Assembly (NCBI GenBank): GCA_035509315.1
Contig: DATJLS010000038.1
Coordinates: forward strand, 9,222-73,221
Length of the DNA: 64,000 bases
Reading direction: 5' to 3'
DNA from: JAKAWQ01 sp035509315
GTDB taxonomy: Bacteria > Pseudomonadota > Alphaproteobacteria > Acetobacterales > Acetobacteraceae
Of the stretch, positions 25,701 through 32,941 are shown in pieces. A program made the position numbers and the translations under genes. The notes under the pieces were generated by a model. That model ran no database searches and was not told the DNA's origin. It worked only from the letters and a program-made list of their open reading frames with translations. Position 1 is the stretch's first letter; each line of letters opens with the position of its first letter.

Positions 25701-26355
25701 CGAGGACGGGGGAAAGATACGAATCGGCAACGGCAGTGTCGGCGCGCGGGATCAGTCTCAGAAGCGGGCTCACGCGATGGCTCACAGAGACCTGCGCGAA
25801 GCCGGCCTCCTGTGCCAGCCATGCCAGGCGCTTTTCATGCGCGGGATATTTCCAGGCGTGCATGAACGCGATCGCGCAGGCGTCGATCCCCCGTGCGCGG
25901 ACATGCCGGAGCGTGGCAAGTGCTTCTTCCTCGTCGAGCGGCTCGATCTCGGCACCATCGGCGCCGATCCTGCCTCCGACCTCGATCACCTCCTCGTACA
26001 ACATCGAGGGAAGCTTGATCGCGAGATCGAAGAGACGTGGCCGCGCCTGGTTTCCGATCCGCAAGGCATCGGCAAAGCCATGATTGACAATGAGCAGAGT
26101 CCGCTCGCCCCGCCGCTCGAGCAGCGCATTGGTCGCAACCGTGGTGCCCATCTTCACCGCCGCGATCACACCGGTCGGGATCGGCACGCCGTGCGCAAGC
26201 CCCAGCATCTCGCGGATGCCGGCGACGGCCGCGTCGCGATACTGGCGTGGATTCTCGCTCAGGAGCTTGCGCGTGCTGAGCCGGCCCTCCGGATCGCGCG
26301 CGACGATGTCGGTGAAGGTGCCGCCGCGATCGATCCAGAACTGCCAGCCGGCCAT
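22714..26355 (-). CDS. fused hydantoinase A/B, 5-oxoprolinase-like
   Basis: A 1213-residue fusion of HyuA (about 1-690) and HyuB (about 700-1213), the layout of ATP-dependent 5-oxoprolinases, which open 5-oxoproline to glutamate. Acetophenone carboxylase and N-methylhydantoinase have the same parts, so the substrate is not certain. HyuA shows 'DRGGTFTDIVA' at the start, 'GPAAGIVGAVR' and 'ITFDMGGTSTDVALY' (ATP-binding). HyuB begins at 'PDPVLLELFNNLFINVAEQAG' and has 'NNPYNGGTHLPDVT' and 'HHADIGG'. The protein ends in a Gly/Trp tail. The ATG at 26355 is where relatives start ('MAGWQFWIDRGG'). It is divergent from the DjlA-like gene (147 bp apart). Confidence 0.9.
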   Translation of the reverse strand: MAGWQFWIDRGGTFTDIVARDPEGRLSTRKLLSENPRQYRDAAVAGIREMLGLAHGVPIPTGVIAAVKMGTTVATNALLERRGERTLLIVNHGFADALRIGNQARPRLFDLAIKLPSMLYEEVIEVGGRIGADGAEIEPLDEEEALATLRHVRARGIDACAIAFMHAWKYPAHEKRLAWLAQEAGFAQVSVSHRVSPLLRLIPRADTAVADSYLSPVLGRYVAEVAGELQGTKLYFMQSNGGLAAAEAFHGKDAVLSGPAAGIVGAVRTATMAGFDRVITFDMGGTSTDVALYAGSFERTFERVIAGVRIAAPMLAINTVAAGGGSILGFDGARLRVGPESAGADPGPASYRKGGPLTVTDANVCLGRIQPTHFPAIFGPGGDERIDAELVSKRFAALATEMAKSLGEAPREPAALAAGFVEIAVANMANAIKEISVAKGQDARRFTLVCFGGAGGQHACAVADALAMETVTLHPLAGVLSAYGMGLAPQTQLREQAVEIPFSEEAPTRLAELAARLAKEARASLIEQGAEAGSIATEALVHLRYAGTDAPIPVPLGAYAEMVETFTRLHRARFGFATPERPLIAALVAMEARAGGEAVAEAKLARREAGAAEPIDRVKMWSDGAWHETPVFARSGLLADDKIAGPALIAEENATTAVLPGWQAEITGTGALVLRRIAPRHGRTAQDPTRPDPVLLELFNNLFINVAEQAGAVLQNTSLSVNIKERLDFSCAVFDGEGNLVANAPHVPVHLGAMGESVKTVLARRGNSLRPGDVIALNNPYNGGTHLPDVTVITPVFDEEGKEIRFFVGARAHHADIGGITPGSTPPHSRTLEEEGVVIDDFLLVTEGRIREAEFRALLGAARHPARSPDVNVADIKAQIAANEKAAQELLRVIAEQGWETVQAYMRHVMDNAEESVRRVITRIGDGCFEYRMDDGSPLLVTVRVDRESRSAVVDFSGTGPERDDNFNAPAAVTRAAVLYVFRTLVGEDIPLNDGCLKPIRLVIPPRTFLSPSPGHAVVAGNTEVSQAVCNALFGALGAIACSQATMNNFLFGDATHQYYETICGGTGAGPGFDGTSAVQTHMTNTRMTDPEILELNYPVRLERFAIRRGSGGSGGAGRHRGGDGAIRKLRFLAPMTAVIVASRREVPPFGLAGGTDGAPGRQWVERTDGRVTPLSGTDSVELAAGDAFVIETPGGGGWGSGWGGGHGAPGKA

Positions 26356-26502
26356 TGTCCCGTCCGTTGCCCCGTGAAGGGTGCGGAGGATGGAGAGGCA
26401 GGCGGGCTGGGGCAAGGGTCTGCGCGGAATCCGCGAAGCCGGCCGGTTTTGCTGCGCTCGGCCGCCGCATGCTACGTTGAAAAGCTCTGCGGCAAGGGCG
26501 GC

Positions 26503-27306
26503 ATGGGATATTGGGGCAAGATCATCGGCGGGATGGCGGGCCTCGCCATGGGGGGGCCGTTCGGCTTCGTCGTCGGGGCGGCGCTCGGCCATGCGGCGGA
26601 TACCGGCGCGCTCGGCGATCTTCGCCGCCAGATGGGCCGCCAGTTCGGCGGCACGTTCGGCGGGCCGCGCTCGCCCCTCGGCCCGGCGCGTATCGCCGCG
26701 CTCTTCGGGCGGCGCGAGGAAGTCTTCGCGATCTCGGTCGTCGTGCTCGCGGCCAAGCTCGCCAAATGCGATGGTCCGGTGAACCGCGCCGAGATCGAGG
26801 CCTTCAAGCGCCACTTCCGCATCCCTCCTGAATCGGTCCACCAGGTTGGCCGCCTTTTCGACCAGGCGCGGGAGGATGCTTCCGGATACGAGGAGTTCGC
26901 CGGGCAGCTCGCCCAAAGTTTCGCCGACAATCGCGGCACGCTCGAGGAGGTCCTCGCGGCGCTCTTCGTCATCGCGCGGGCGGACGGACCAACAAATGCG
27001 CGCGAGGAAGCCTATCTCGCCCGCGTGCACCGGGCTTTCGGGCTCGATTCGGCCGCCTGGGACCGTGCGCGCGGCACCACCCCAAGGCACGGGACCGAGA
27101 CCTCCGATCCCTATGCCGTGCTCGGCCTGAAATCCACCGTGACCGATGTCGAAGTGCGCGCGACCTGGCGCAAGCTGATGCGCGAGAACCACCCGGACAG
27201 TCTTGCCGCGCGCGGGGTGCCGGAGGATTTCATCATCAAGGCGAGCGAGAAGGTGGCGCGCATCAACGCCGCGTGGGACCGCATCAAGAGAGAGCGTGGC
27301 CTGTGA
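26503..27306 (+). CDS. DjlA-like TerB/J-domain membrane co-chaperone
   Basis: A 267-residue protein. Residues of about 6-30 form a Gly-rich hydrophobic anchor ('GGMAGLAMGGPFGFVVGAALG'), residues of about 75-185 a TerB-like helical domain, and residues of about 200-267 a J-domain with 'DPYAVLGL' and the catalytic 'HPD' tripeptide in 'MRENHPDSL'. This is the architecture of DjlA, a membrane-attached DnaK co-chaperone, and the length matches. The ATG at 26503 is the first that gives the anchor; the frame is open much further upstream by chance opposite the hydantoinase gene. Confidence 0.9.
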   Translation: MGYWGKIIGGMAGLAMGGPFGFVVGAALGHAADTGALGDLRRQMGRQFGGTFGGPRSPLGPARIAALFGRREEVFAISVVVLAAKLAKCDGPVNRAEIEAFKRHFRIPPESVHQVGRLFDQAREDASGYEEFAGQLAQSFADNRGTLEEVLAALFVIARADGPTNAREEAYLARVHRAFGLDSAAWDRARGTTPRHGTETSDPYAVLGLKSTVTDVEVRATWRKLMRENHPDSLAARGVPEDFIIKASEKVARINAAWDRIKRERGL

Positions 27307-27385
27307 GCCGTTTTCCCTCTGCGGTCCCACGCCGTTTTTTGTCGCCTGCCGGCGGCGGGGACCGCGTCATGCGTGAGCGCGGCCT

Positions 27386-28105
27386 TTGAGGCAGCGCTGG
27401 AGCCCCAACCACAACGACCGCCTCACCGGCACGCCCATCGATACGCTGGTCCTGCACTATACGGGCATGCAGAGCGCCGGAGCCGCGCTCGACCGGCTCT
27501 GCTGCGAAGAGGCGCGTGTTTCCTCTCACTATCTCGTCGAGGAGGATGGCGAGGTCTGGCAGCTCGTCCCGGACGAGCGCCGTGCCTGGCACGCCGGCCC
27601 TTCCTTCTGGCGTGGGCAGACCGACATCAATTCCCGTTCGATCGGGATCGAGATCGTCAATCCCGGCCATGAATGGGGCTATCGCCGCTTTCCACCCGGC
27701 CAAATGGATTCGGTCATCGCGCTTTGCCGCGATCTTCTCGCCCGCCACCCGATCGAGGCCCGCAATGTCGTTGCGCATAGCGATATCGCGCCCGACCGCA
27801 AGCAGGACCCGGGCGAGCTGTTCGATTTCTCTCTCCTCGCGCGGCATGGTATCGGACTCTTTCCGGAAAGCGCACCGGATCTCGGCGCGGGCGAGATCGT
27901 CGCAGATGCATCCGGCCTTGCTCCGGTCCGCGCCTCCCTCGCCACCATTGGCTACGGCGTTGCAGGGGAGGGGGCCTGGGACCCGGGTCTCGGCACGGTG
28001 CTCGCGGCCTTCCAGCGCCATTGGCGGCCGGAGATCATCAGTGGCAAAGCCGACAGCGGCACGCGCGCGCGCCTTGCTTCCCTCATCCGGCTCCTGAAGC
28101 CGTAA
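27386..28105 (+). CDS. N-acetylmuramoyl-L-alanine amidase (AmiD-type, amidase_2)
   Basis: A 239-residue zinc amidase that cuts between muramic acid and L-Ala in muropeptides. Zinc ligands are the His of 'LVLHYTGM' near residue 24 and the late 'VVAHSDIAPDRKQDPG' (His/Asp). 'SSHYLVEEDGEVWQLVPDERRAWHAG' between them is typical. Residues of about 175-239 resemble a peptidoglycan-binding helix bundle. No signal peptide is seen, so it may act in the cytoplasm on recycled anhydro-muropeptides, like AmpD. The only plausible start is TTG 27386, since an in-frame stop lies at 27374. An 8-bp inverted repeat (27321-27328 with 27358-27365) sits just upstream. Confidence 0.87.
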   Translation: MRQRWSPNHNDRLTGTPIDTLVLHYTGMQSAGAALDRLCCEEARVSSHYLVEEDGEVWQLVPDERRAWHAGPSFWRGQTDINSRSIGIEIVNPGHEWGYRRFPPGQMDSVIALCRDLLARHPIEARNVVAHSDIAPDRKQDPGELFDFSLLARHGIGLFPESAPDLGAGEIVADASGLAPVRASLATIGYGVAGEGAWDPGLGTVLAAFQRHWRPEIISGKADSGTRARLASLIRLLKP

Positions 28106-28149
28106 GATCCGGGCCAGCGAGATGGGGGTCAACGAAACAGGGGAACGTC

Positions 28150-28974
28150 ATGACGACGAGTCAAAGCGAGAAGGCGGAGCGATTCGCCGCCCTGCATAAC
28201 GGACCCGGCACCTTCGTCATTGCCAATGCGTGGGATGCCGGCTCCGCCCGCATCCTTTCCACACTCGGCTTTCCCGCGCTCGCGACCTCGAGCGGCGCGG
28301 CGGCCGCGATGCTCGGAAAGCGCGATGGTGAGATGACCCGTGACGAATCGCTTGCCAACGCGCGCGCGATCGTCGCGGCAACCGATCTTCCGGTCTCGGC
28401 CGATCTCGAGCATGCATTCGCTGACTCGCCCGAGGCCGTGGCTGCCACCTTTCGTCTCGCCGTCGGAGCGGGCCTTGTCGGCGCCTCGATCGAGGACGCG
28501 ACCGGCCATCAAGCCGAGCCGCTCTTTCCGCTCGGGCAGGCTGCGGAACGTGTTGCCGCGGCGGTCGCGGCGGTACGAAAGCTTCCTTTCCCCTTCATCC
28601 TTACCGCGCGGGCCGAGAATTTCTTTTGCGGCAGGCCCGATCTCGACGATACGATCAAGCGCCTTCAGGCCTATGAGAAGGCCGGCGCGGATGTGCTGAT
28701 GGCGCCCGGCCTGCCTGATCTCGCCGCTGTCCGGACTGTCTGCGCTTCGCTCTCGCGTCCCTTCAGCTTCACGGGCGGCATCAAGGGAAGGTCCTTTCCG
28801 GTCGCGGCGCTTGCCGAGGCTGGTGTCCGGCGCGTCAGCCTCGCCACCTCCCTCTATCGCGTCGCCATGGGCGCCCTGGCCGCCGCCGCGCGCGAGGTGC
28901 GCGATGAGGGCGGTTTCGGCTACGTGGACAGGGCGCCAACCACGCCGGAACTCTATAAATGGATGGGCAACTGA
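28150..28974 (+). CDS. isocitrate lyase/PEP mutase-family enzyme
   Basis: A 274-residue TIM-barrel enzyme of the ICL/PEP-mutase superfamily. Characteristic are 'IANAWDAGSARILSTLGFPALATSS', 'PVSADLEHAF' (metal-binding Asp) and 'GASIEDATG' (Glu/Asp pair). Members include carboxyphosphonoenolpyruvate mutase, oxaloacetate decarboxylase and 2-methylisocitrate lyase. The catalytic loop here does not carry the KKCGH motif of true isocitrate lyases, so a C-C lyase or decarboxylase role is more likely. The ATG at 28150 follows AGGGGAAC. The next SDR gene starts 2 bp after the stop. Confidence 0.85.
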   Translation: MTTSQSEKAERFAALHNGPGTFVIANAWDAGSARILSTLGFPALATSSGAAAAMLGKRDGEMTRDESLANARAIVAATDLPVSADLEHAFADSPEAVAATFRLAVGAGLVGASIEDATGHQAEPLFPLGQAAERVAAAVAAVRKLPFPFILTARAENFFCGRPDLDDTIKRLQAYEKAGADVLMAPGLPDLAAVRTVCASLSRPFSFTGGIKGRSFPVAALAEAGVRRVSLATSLYRVAMGALAAAAREVRDEGGFGYVDRAPTTPELYKWMGN

Positions 28975-28976
28975 TC

Positions 28977-29690
28977 ATGACGCGGAAGCTTGTCGTCATC
29001 ACCGGCGCGAGCTCCGGGATCGGGCTTGCCATTGCCAAGGGTTTCGCGCGCGAGGGCAACCCGATGCTGCTCATCGCGCGGCATATCGAGCCTGTGGCCG
29101 AGCTCGGAGGCGCCGAAATCCTTTATAAGGCGGCCGATGTCGCGGATTATGCGAGTGTGGAAACCGCGATCCGCGCCGCCGAGCAGCGCTGGGGCGAGAC
29201 CGAATGCCTCGTCAACAGCGCGGGATTCGCCGATGCCCGCGGCTTCCTCGATGTGGCGTCTGCCGATTTCGCCCGTGAGATCGAAGTCGACCTCATCGGC
29301 ACGCTCAACGGAATGAAAGCGGTGATCGCCGGCATGTCTGGTCGCAAATCCGGCACCATCATCAATATCAGCTCGGTCAGCGACCGTAAAACCTCCCCGG
29401 TCGCGATCGCCTATACCGCCTCCAAATACGGCGTGCGGGCCGCCACCGAATCACTCCGTGAAGCGGAAGGCAGAAACGGCGTGCGCGTCATCAACATTGC
29501 GCCCGGCTACGTGAAAACCAACATCCATGCCACGATGGGCATCAGCTTCGAGCAATATTGCACCCTCCTCGGCAACCCGGACTTCATGTCCGCCGAAGAG
29601 CTCGCCGACATCGTGCTCTTCTGCTGGAAGCTTCCCCAGTCCATCACCATCCGCGACCTCGTCGTCGCACCCACACGCACGGGTTTTTAA
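28977..29690 (+). CDS. short-chain dehydrogenase/reductase
   Basis: A 237-residue classical SDR. It has the cofactor motif 'TGASSGIG' near residue 9, 'NSAG' for the fourth strand, and the catalytic Ser-Tyr-Lys in 'NISSVSDRK' and 'YTASK'. 'LIARH' after the second strand suggests NADP preference. It starts 2 bp after the ICL-family gene, so both are likely cotranscribed. An ATG at 28959 inside the upstream gene is an alternative start but adds residues before the first strand. It converges with the LysR gene, 24 bp between stops. The substrate cannot be deduced. Confidence 0.87.
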   Translation: MTRKLVVITGASSGIGLAIAKGFAREGNPMLLIARHIEPVAELGGAEILYKAADVADYASVETAIRAAEQRWGETECLVNSAGFADARGFLDVASADFAREIEVDLIGTLNGMKAVIAGMSGRKSGTIINISSVSDRKTSPVAIAYTASKYGVRAATESLREAEGRNGVRVINIAPGYVKTNIHATMGISFEQYCTLLGNPDFMSAEELADIVLFCWKLPQSITIRDLVVAPTRTGF

Positions 29691-29714
29691 GCGGGATTCC
29701 TGCGAGCTTTGATT

Positions 29715-30656
29715 TCAGAATTGCGCCCCGTCGTTTCGCTGCGAGCTTGCGGCCCTTGCCGATCGCTTTCGCCTGCGGGCGATCAATTCGTCGAGCCGGG
29801 AAAGGAACAGTTTCAGTGTCGGAGACGTGTTCGCCCTGTTGTATCCGGCCACGAGATCGATGCTGGGCGCATCTCCCGCGAGAGGGCGGCTGGTCACCGA
29901 CCACGGCAGGAGGTTCCTCGCATAGGCGGGCACCAGCGTCACGCCACGCGTCGATGCAACCAGGGACATCGCCATGGCGAGATTGTCGACCAGATGCGTC
30001 GGCCGGAGATCGATCCCTGATCGTTTCAGATAATCATCGATAACCGCCCGCAATGTAGGCGCCGTCCCGGACATGCCAAGAAAGACCTCGCCCGAGAGCT
30101 CCTGGAGCGCGATGGCATCGCGCGATGCCAGACGATGGTCGCTCGGCAGGACGACGATGAGCGGCTCGGCCGCGACGATTTTGTATTCGAGGCCGGGCAT
30201 CTCCGGCTCCGGCCGCAGGAAGGCGATGTCGAGCCTGCCCCGCATCAGCGCATCGGCGAGCTTCGGCGAGTAATCGCTCGAGACCGTGACATCGATATTG
30301 GGCAGCTCATCCTTCAGGAGCTTCATGACCTCGGGCATCCAATCCATTTCCTGCCCGGTCAGGAATCCGAGAGCGAATTTCGCCTTGGCAGGCTGAGACA
30401 GGCGCCGCGCGGCCTCCACCGCGGCTTCCGTCTGGCTGAGCGCCAGCCGCACATGGTCGAGAAAAGCGCGCCCCGCCTCGGTCAGCGCGACGCCGTGCAC
30501 GCTCCGCACCAGAAGCTGCACGCCAACCTCATGTTCCAGATCGCGAATCTGCCGGCTGAGCGAAGGCTGCGCCGTGTGCAGCCGGCGCTCGGCCGCAACG
30601 GTGAGGCTCCCTTCCTCGGCGACCGCAACGAAATAGCGGAGATGGCGCAGCTCCAT
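29715..30656 (-). CDS. LysR-family transcriptional regulator
   Basis: A 313-residue LysR-type regulator. Residues 1-62 hold the winged helix-turn-helix with 'LRHLRYFVAVAEEGSLTVAAERRLHTAQPSLSRQI', and residues of about 90-295 the two-lobed effector domain. The sequence resembles regulators of the CynR/HcaR/BenM type. The ATG at 30656 begins the DNA-binding domain exactly where the family starts. It is divergent from the SDR gene at 30840 with 183 bp between, the usual arrangement for a LysR regulator and its target. The C-terminal tail is basic ('RRRKRSARAASSQR'). Confidence 0.9.
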   Translation of the reverse strand: MELRHLRYFVAVAEEGSLTVAAERRLHTAQPSLSRQIRDLEHEVGVQLLVRSVHGVALTEAGRAFLDHVRLALSQTEAAVEAARRLSQPAKAKFALGFLTGQEMDWMPEVMKLLKDELPNIDVTVSSDYSPKLADALMRGRLDIAFLRPEPEMPGLEYKIVAAEPLIVVLPSDHRLASRDAIALQELSGEVFLGMSGTAPTLRAVIDDYLKRSGIDLRPTHLVDNLAMAMSLVASTRGVTLVPAYARNLLPWSVTSRPLAGDAPSIDLVAGYNRANTSPTLKLFLSRLDELIARRRKRSARAASSQRNDGAQF

Positions 30657-30839
30657 ACTCGGTCCATGCCTGCGAGGTATGATCCGCCAACCTACAAAGT
30701 CTTTTTCGAAAGGGCAAGGAAGACCTAATTCGCACGGCATAGCTTGGCTTTGGAAGCTTGACGATATCTACCTAGCAACGAAACGCCAGGGCAATCATGC
30801 CCAGAAGGCAGATTTGGCCAAACCGTGAGGACAAGGACC

Positions 30840-31586
30840 ATGAGCGACCAAGTCGTTTTGATCACTGGCGGTCTGACCGGCATAGGCCGGGCCACCGCCC
30901 TTGCCTTCGCGAGGGATGGCGCCCGTATCGTCGTCTCCGGTCGCAGGGAGGCGGAGGGGAAGGCTTTTGAGGCGGAGCTGAGCGGTCTCGGCGGGGATGC
31001 AGTCTTCATCAAAGCCGATGTCCGCCACGACGGCGAGGTCGGCAAACTGATCGACGAGACCGTGGCGCGCTTCGGGCGGATCGATGCCGCCGTCAACAAC
31101 GCCGGCACGGAGGGCCAGCCCGGCCCCGTCGTCAGCCAGACTGCCGAGAGCTACGCCGCCACCTTTGAGACGAACGTGCTGGGTACGCTGCTCAGCATGA
31201 AGCACGAGCTGCGCGTCATGCAGGCGCAGGGCCATGGCAGCATCATCAATATCTCCTCGACCTATGGCCATGAAGGGGCCGCCGGTGCTTCCGTCTATGC
31301 CGGCAGCAAGCACGCGGTCGAAGGCTTCACCAAGTCCGCCGCGCTGGAAGGCGCCGCGTCCGGCGTGCGTGTCAATGCCGTTGCGCCCGGCCCGACCAAT
31401 ACTGGCATGCTCGATCGCTTCACCGGCAATCCCGAGAACAGGGCGGCCTTGATGGCGACGGTTCCGCTCGGCCGCTTGGGCAAGCCTGACGAGATTGCGC
31501 GCGCAATCCTCTTCCTCGCCTCGGACGACGCTTCCTTCATGACCGGCCAGATCGTAACGGTGGATGGCGGCAAGACGGCAGGGTGA
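30840..31586 (+). CDS. short-chain dehydrogenase/reductase (FabG-like)
   Basis: A 248-residue classical SDR. It has 'TGGLTGIG' at residues 10-17, 'RIDAAVNNAG', the catalytic 'SSTYGHEGAAGASVYAGSK' and the C-terminal 'GQIVTVDGG'. 'VSGRRE' after the second strand suggests NADP. The ATG at 30840 has GAGGA about 8 nt upstream. It is divergent from a LysR gene that probably regulates it, and is followed 91 bp later by another SDR gene. Substrate unknown. Confidence 0.88.
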   Translation: MSDQVVLITGGLTGIGRATALAFARDGARIVVSGRREAEGKAFEAELSGLGGDAVFIKADVRHDGEVGKLIDETVARFGRIDAAVNNAGTEGQPGPVVSQTAESYAATFETNVLGTLLSMKHELRVMQAQGHGSIINISSTYGHEGAAGASVYAGSKHAVEGFTKSAALEGAASGVRVNAVAPGPTNTGMLDRFTGNPENRAALMATVPLGRLGKPDEIARAILFLASDDASFMTGQIVTVDGGKTAG

Positions 31587-31677
31587 TCGATTGCGCACAC
31601 AGGCTCGCAACATCCCGCCTCCACGACACGAAGGCCGGCCCCGAAACGTCAATCATTCCGCAGGAGGAAACGAAACG

Positions 31678-32424
31678 ATGCCCACGCTCTCAGGAAAAAC
31701 CGCGCTCGTCACCGGCGCTTCCCGCGGCATCGGCCGCGCCAGCGCGCTCGCGCTCGCCAGGGCGGGGGCGCAGGTGCTCATCCATTACAGCAGCGGCGCG
31801 GCCGAGGCCGAGGAGGTCGCGGAGGAAATCCGCCGCCTCGGCGGCCGCGCGGACACGGCCGGGGTCGATCTCACGGTGGCGGACGCGCCGCACAAGCTCG
31901 CCAGGCAGGTGCGCGGCATCGTCGGCGATCGCCTGGATGTGCTGGTCGCCAATGCCGGCACCTCAAAGGCGGTGACGATCGAGGAAACCACCGTCGAGGA
32001 TTTCGATCGACTCTTCGCCGTCAATGTCCGCGCGCCCTTCTTTCTGGTGCAACAGCTCTTGCCGATCCTAGGCAATGGCAGCAGTGTGATCCTACTTTCC
32101 TCGCTCGCAGCGCACGCCGTTGTCGGCGCGCTTCCGGCCTATTCGGCGACGAAGGGCGCTATCGATACTTTGGTGAGGCACCTCGCCGCCGCGTTCGGCG
32201 AGCGCGGCATTCGTGTCAACGCCGTCGCTCCCGGCGTCGTCGCGACGGAGATGTCGAACTTCACGAAGACGGATGCGGGGCGGGAATATGCGCTCGGCAT
32301 TCAGGCCTTGAAGCGCCTTGCCCAGCCGGAAGACCTCGCCGGTGTGGTCGCCTTCCTTGCGTCCGACGATGCGCGCTGGATCAACGGTGATACAATCCGG
32401 GTCGATGGCGGCTCGAAATTGTGA
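31678..32424 (+). CDS. short-chain dehydrogenase/reductase
   Basis: A 248-residue classical SDR with 'TGASRGIG' at 12-19, 'VLVANAG', 'SSLAAHAVVGALPAYSATK' (catalytic Ser/Tyr/Lys) and the closing 'GDTIRVDGGSKL'. 'IHYSSGAAEAE' after the second strand indicates NADP use, as in many FabG-like and glucose-dehydrogenase-like SDRs. It has a perfect AGGAGG ribosome site at 31662-31667. It belongs to a run of SDR and NTF2-like genes downstream of the LysR regulator; the physiological substrate is unknown. Confidence 0.88.
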   Translation: MPTLSGKTALVTGASRGIGRASALALARAGAQVLIHYSSGAAEAEEVAEEIRRLGGRADTAGVDLTVADAPHKLARQVRGIVGDRLDVLVANAGTSKAVTIEETTVEDFDRLFAVNVRAPFFLVQQLLPILGNGSSVILLSSLAAHAVVGALPAYSATKGAIDTLVRHLAAAFGERGIRVNAVAPGVVATEMSNFTKTDAGREYALGIQALKRLAQPEDLAGVVAFLASDDARWINGDTIRVDGGSKL

Positions 32425-32507
32425 GCATCTCCCCGGCACAACCGTAAAGCCACGAACCCACTTGCTTTCGGGCTTGACCACCCAGAAAGAAATGAACGGA
32501 GGATCCC

Positions 32508-32909
32508 ATGAGCAGAACCACACCCGAGCAGAACAAGGCGCTCGTGCTCGAAGCTTTCGACGCGCTCTTCAACAAGCGCGACTATGATGTGGCCGCCCGC
32601 TTCTGGTCGGACAAATATATCCAGCACAGCGCGCATATCGCACCGGGCTGCGACGGGCTCTTCACCCTCGTGCGCGGCCTCCCCGAAACCCTTCGCTACG
32701 AGCATGGCGTGATCCTCGCGGAGGGGGATTACGTCATCGTCCATGGGCGCTTCTCGGGCAACGGACGTCCAGCGGCATTCATTGCTGCCGATATCCTCCG
32801 GATTGAGGACGGACGCCTCGCCGAACATTGGGATGTGCTCCAGGATGAGGCAACCGAGGCGGAATCGAAAAGCGGTCTGCCCATGTTCGGCGACCGCTTT
32901 CCCGGCTGA
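32508..32909 (+). CDS. NTF2-like (SnoaL-type) protein
   Basis: A 133-residue NTF2-fold protein. 'NKALVLEAFDALFNKRDYDVAARFWSDKYIQHSAHI' and 'EGDYVIVHGRFSG' with a closing 'GRLAEHWDVLQ' match the SnoaL-like/YybH-type predicted ester cyclases often found beside SDR genes. It starts at ATG 32508 after GGAGGATCCC. It lies 83 bp after the SDR gene on the same strand and converges with the autotransporter pseudogene. The reaction is unknown. Confidence 0.82.
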   Translation: MSRTTPEQNKALVLEAFDALFNKRDYDVAARFWSDKYIQHSAHIAPGCDGLFTLVRGLPETLRYEHGVILAEGDYVIVHGRFSGNGRPAAFIAADILRIEDGRLAEHWDVLQDEATEAESKSGLPMFGDRFPG

Positions 32910-32941
32910 CGCTTCTCTTTCGGGGCCGATCGCGCCTCCCC

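Noticed and set aside
23998..26502. Long open frame on the + strand opposite the hydantoinase gene
   Set aside because: It is the antisense shadow of a GC-rich coding region; its sequence is Arg/His-rich without any domain. Only the last part, from 26503, is the DjlA-like gene.
27321..27365. 8-bp inverted repeat after the DjlA-like gene as a terminator
   Set aside because: The 29-nt spacer and absence of a T-run after the stem make it unconvincing; the only T-run lies inside the loop.
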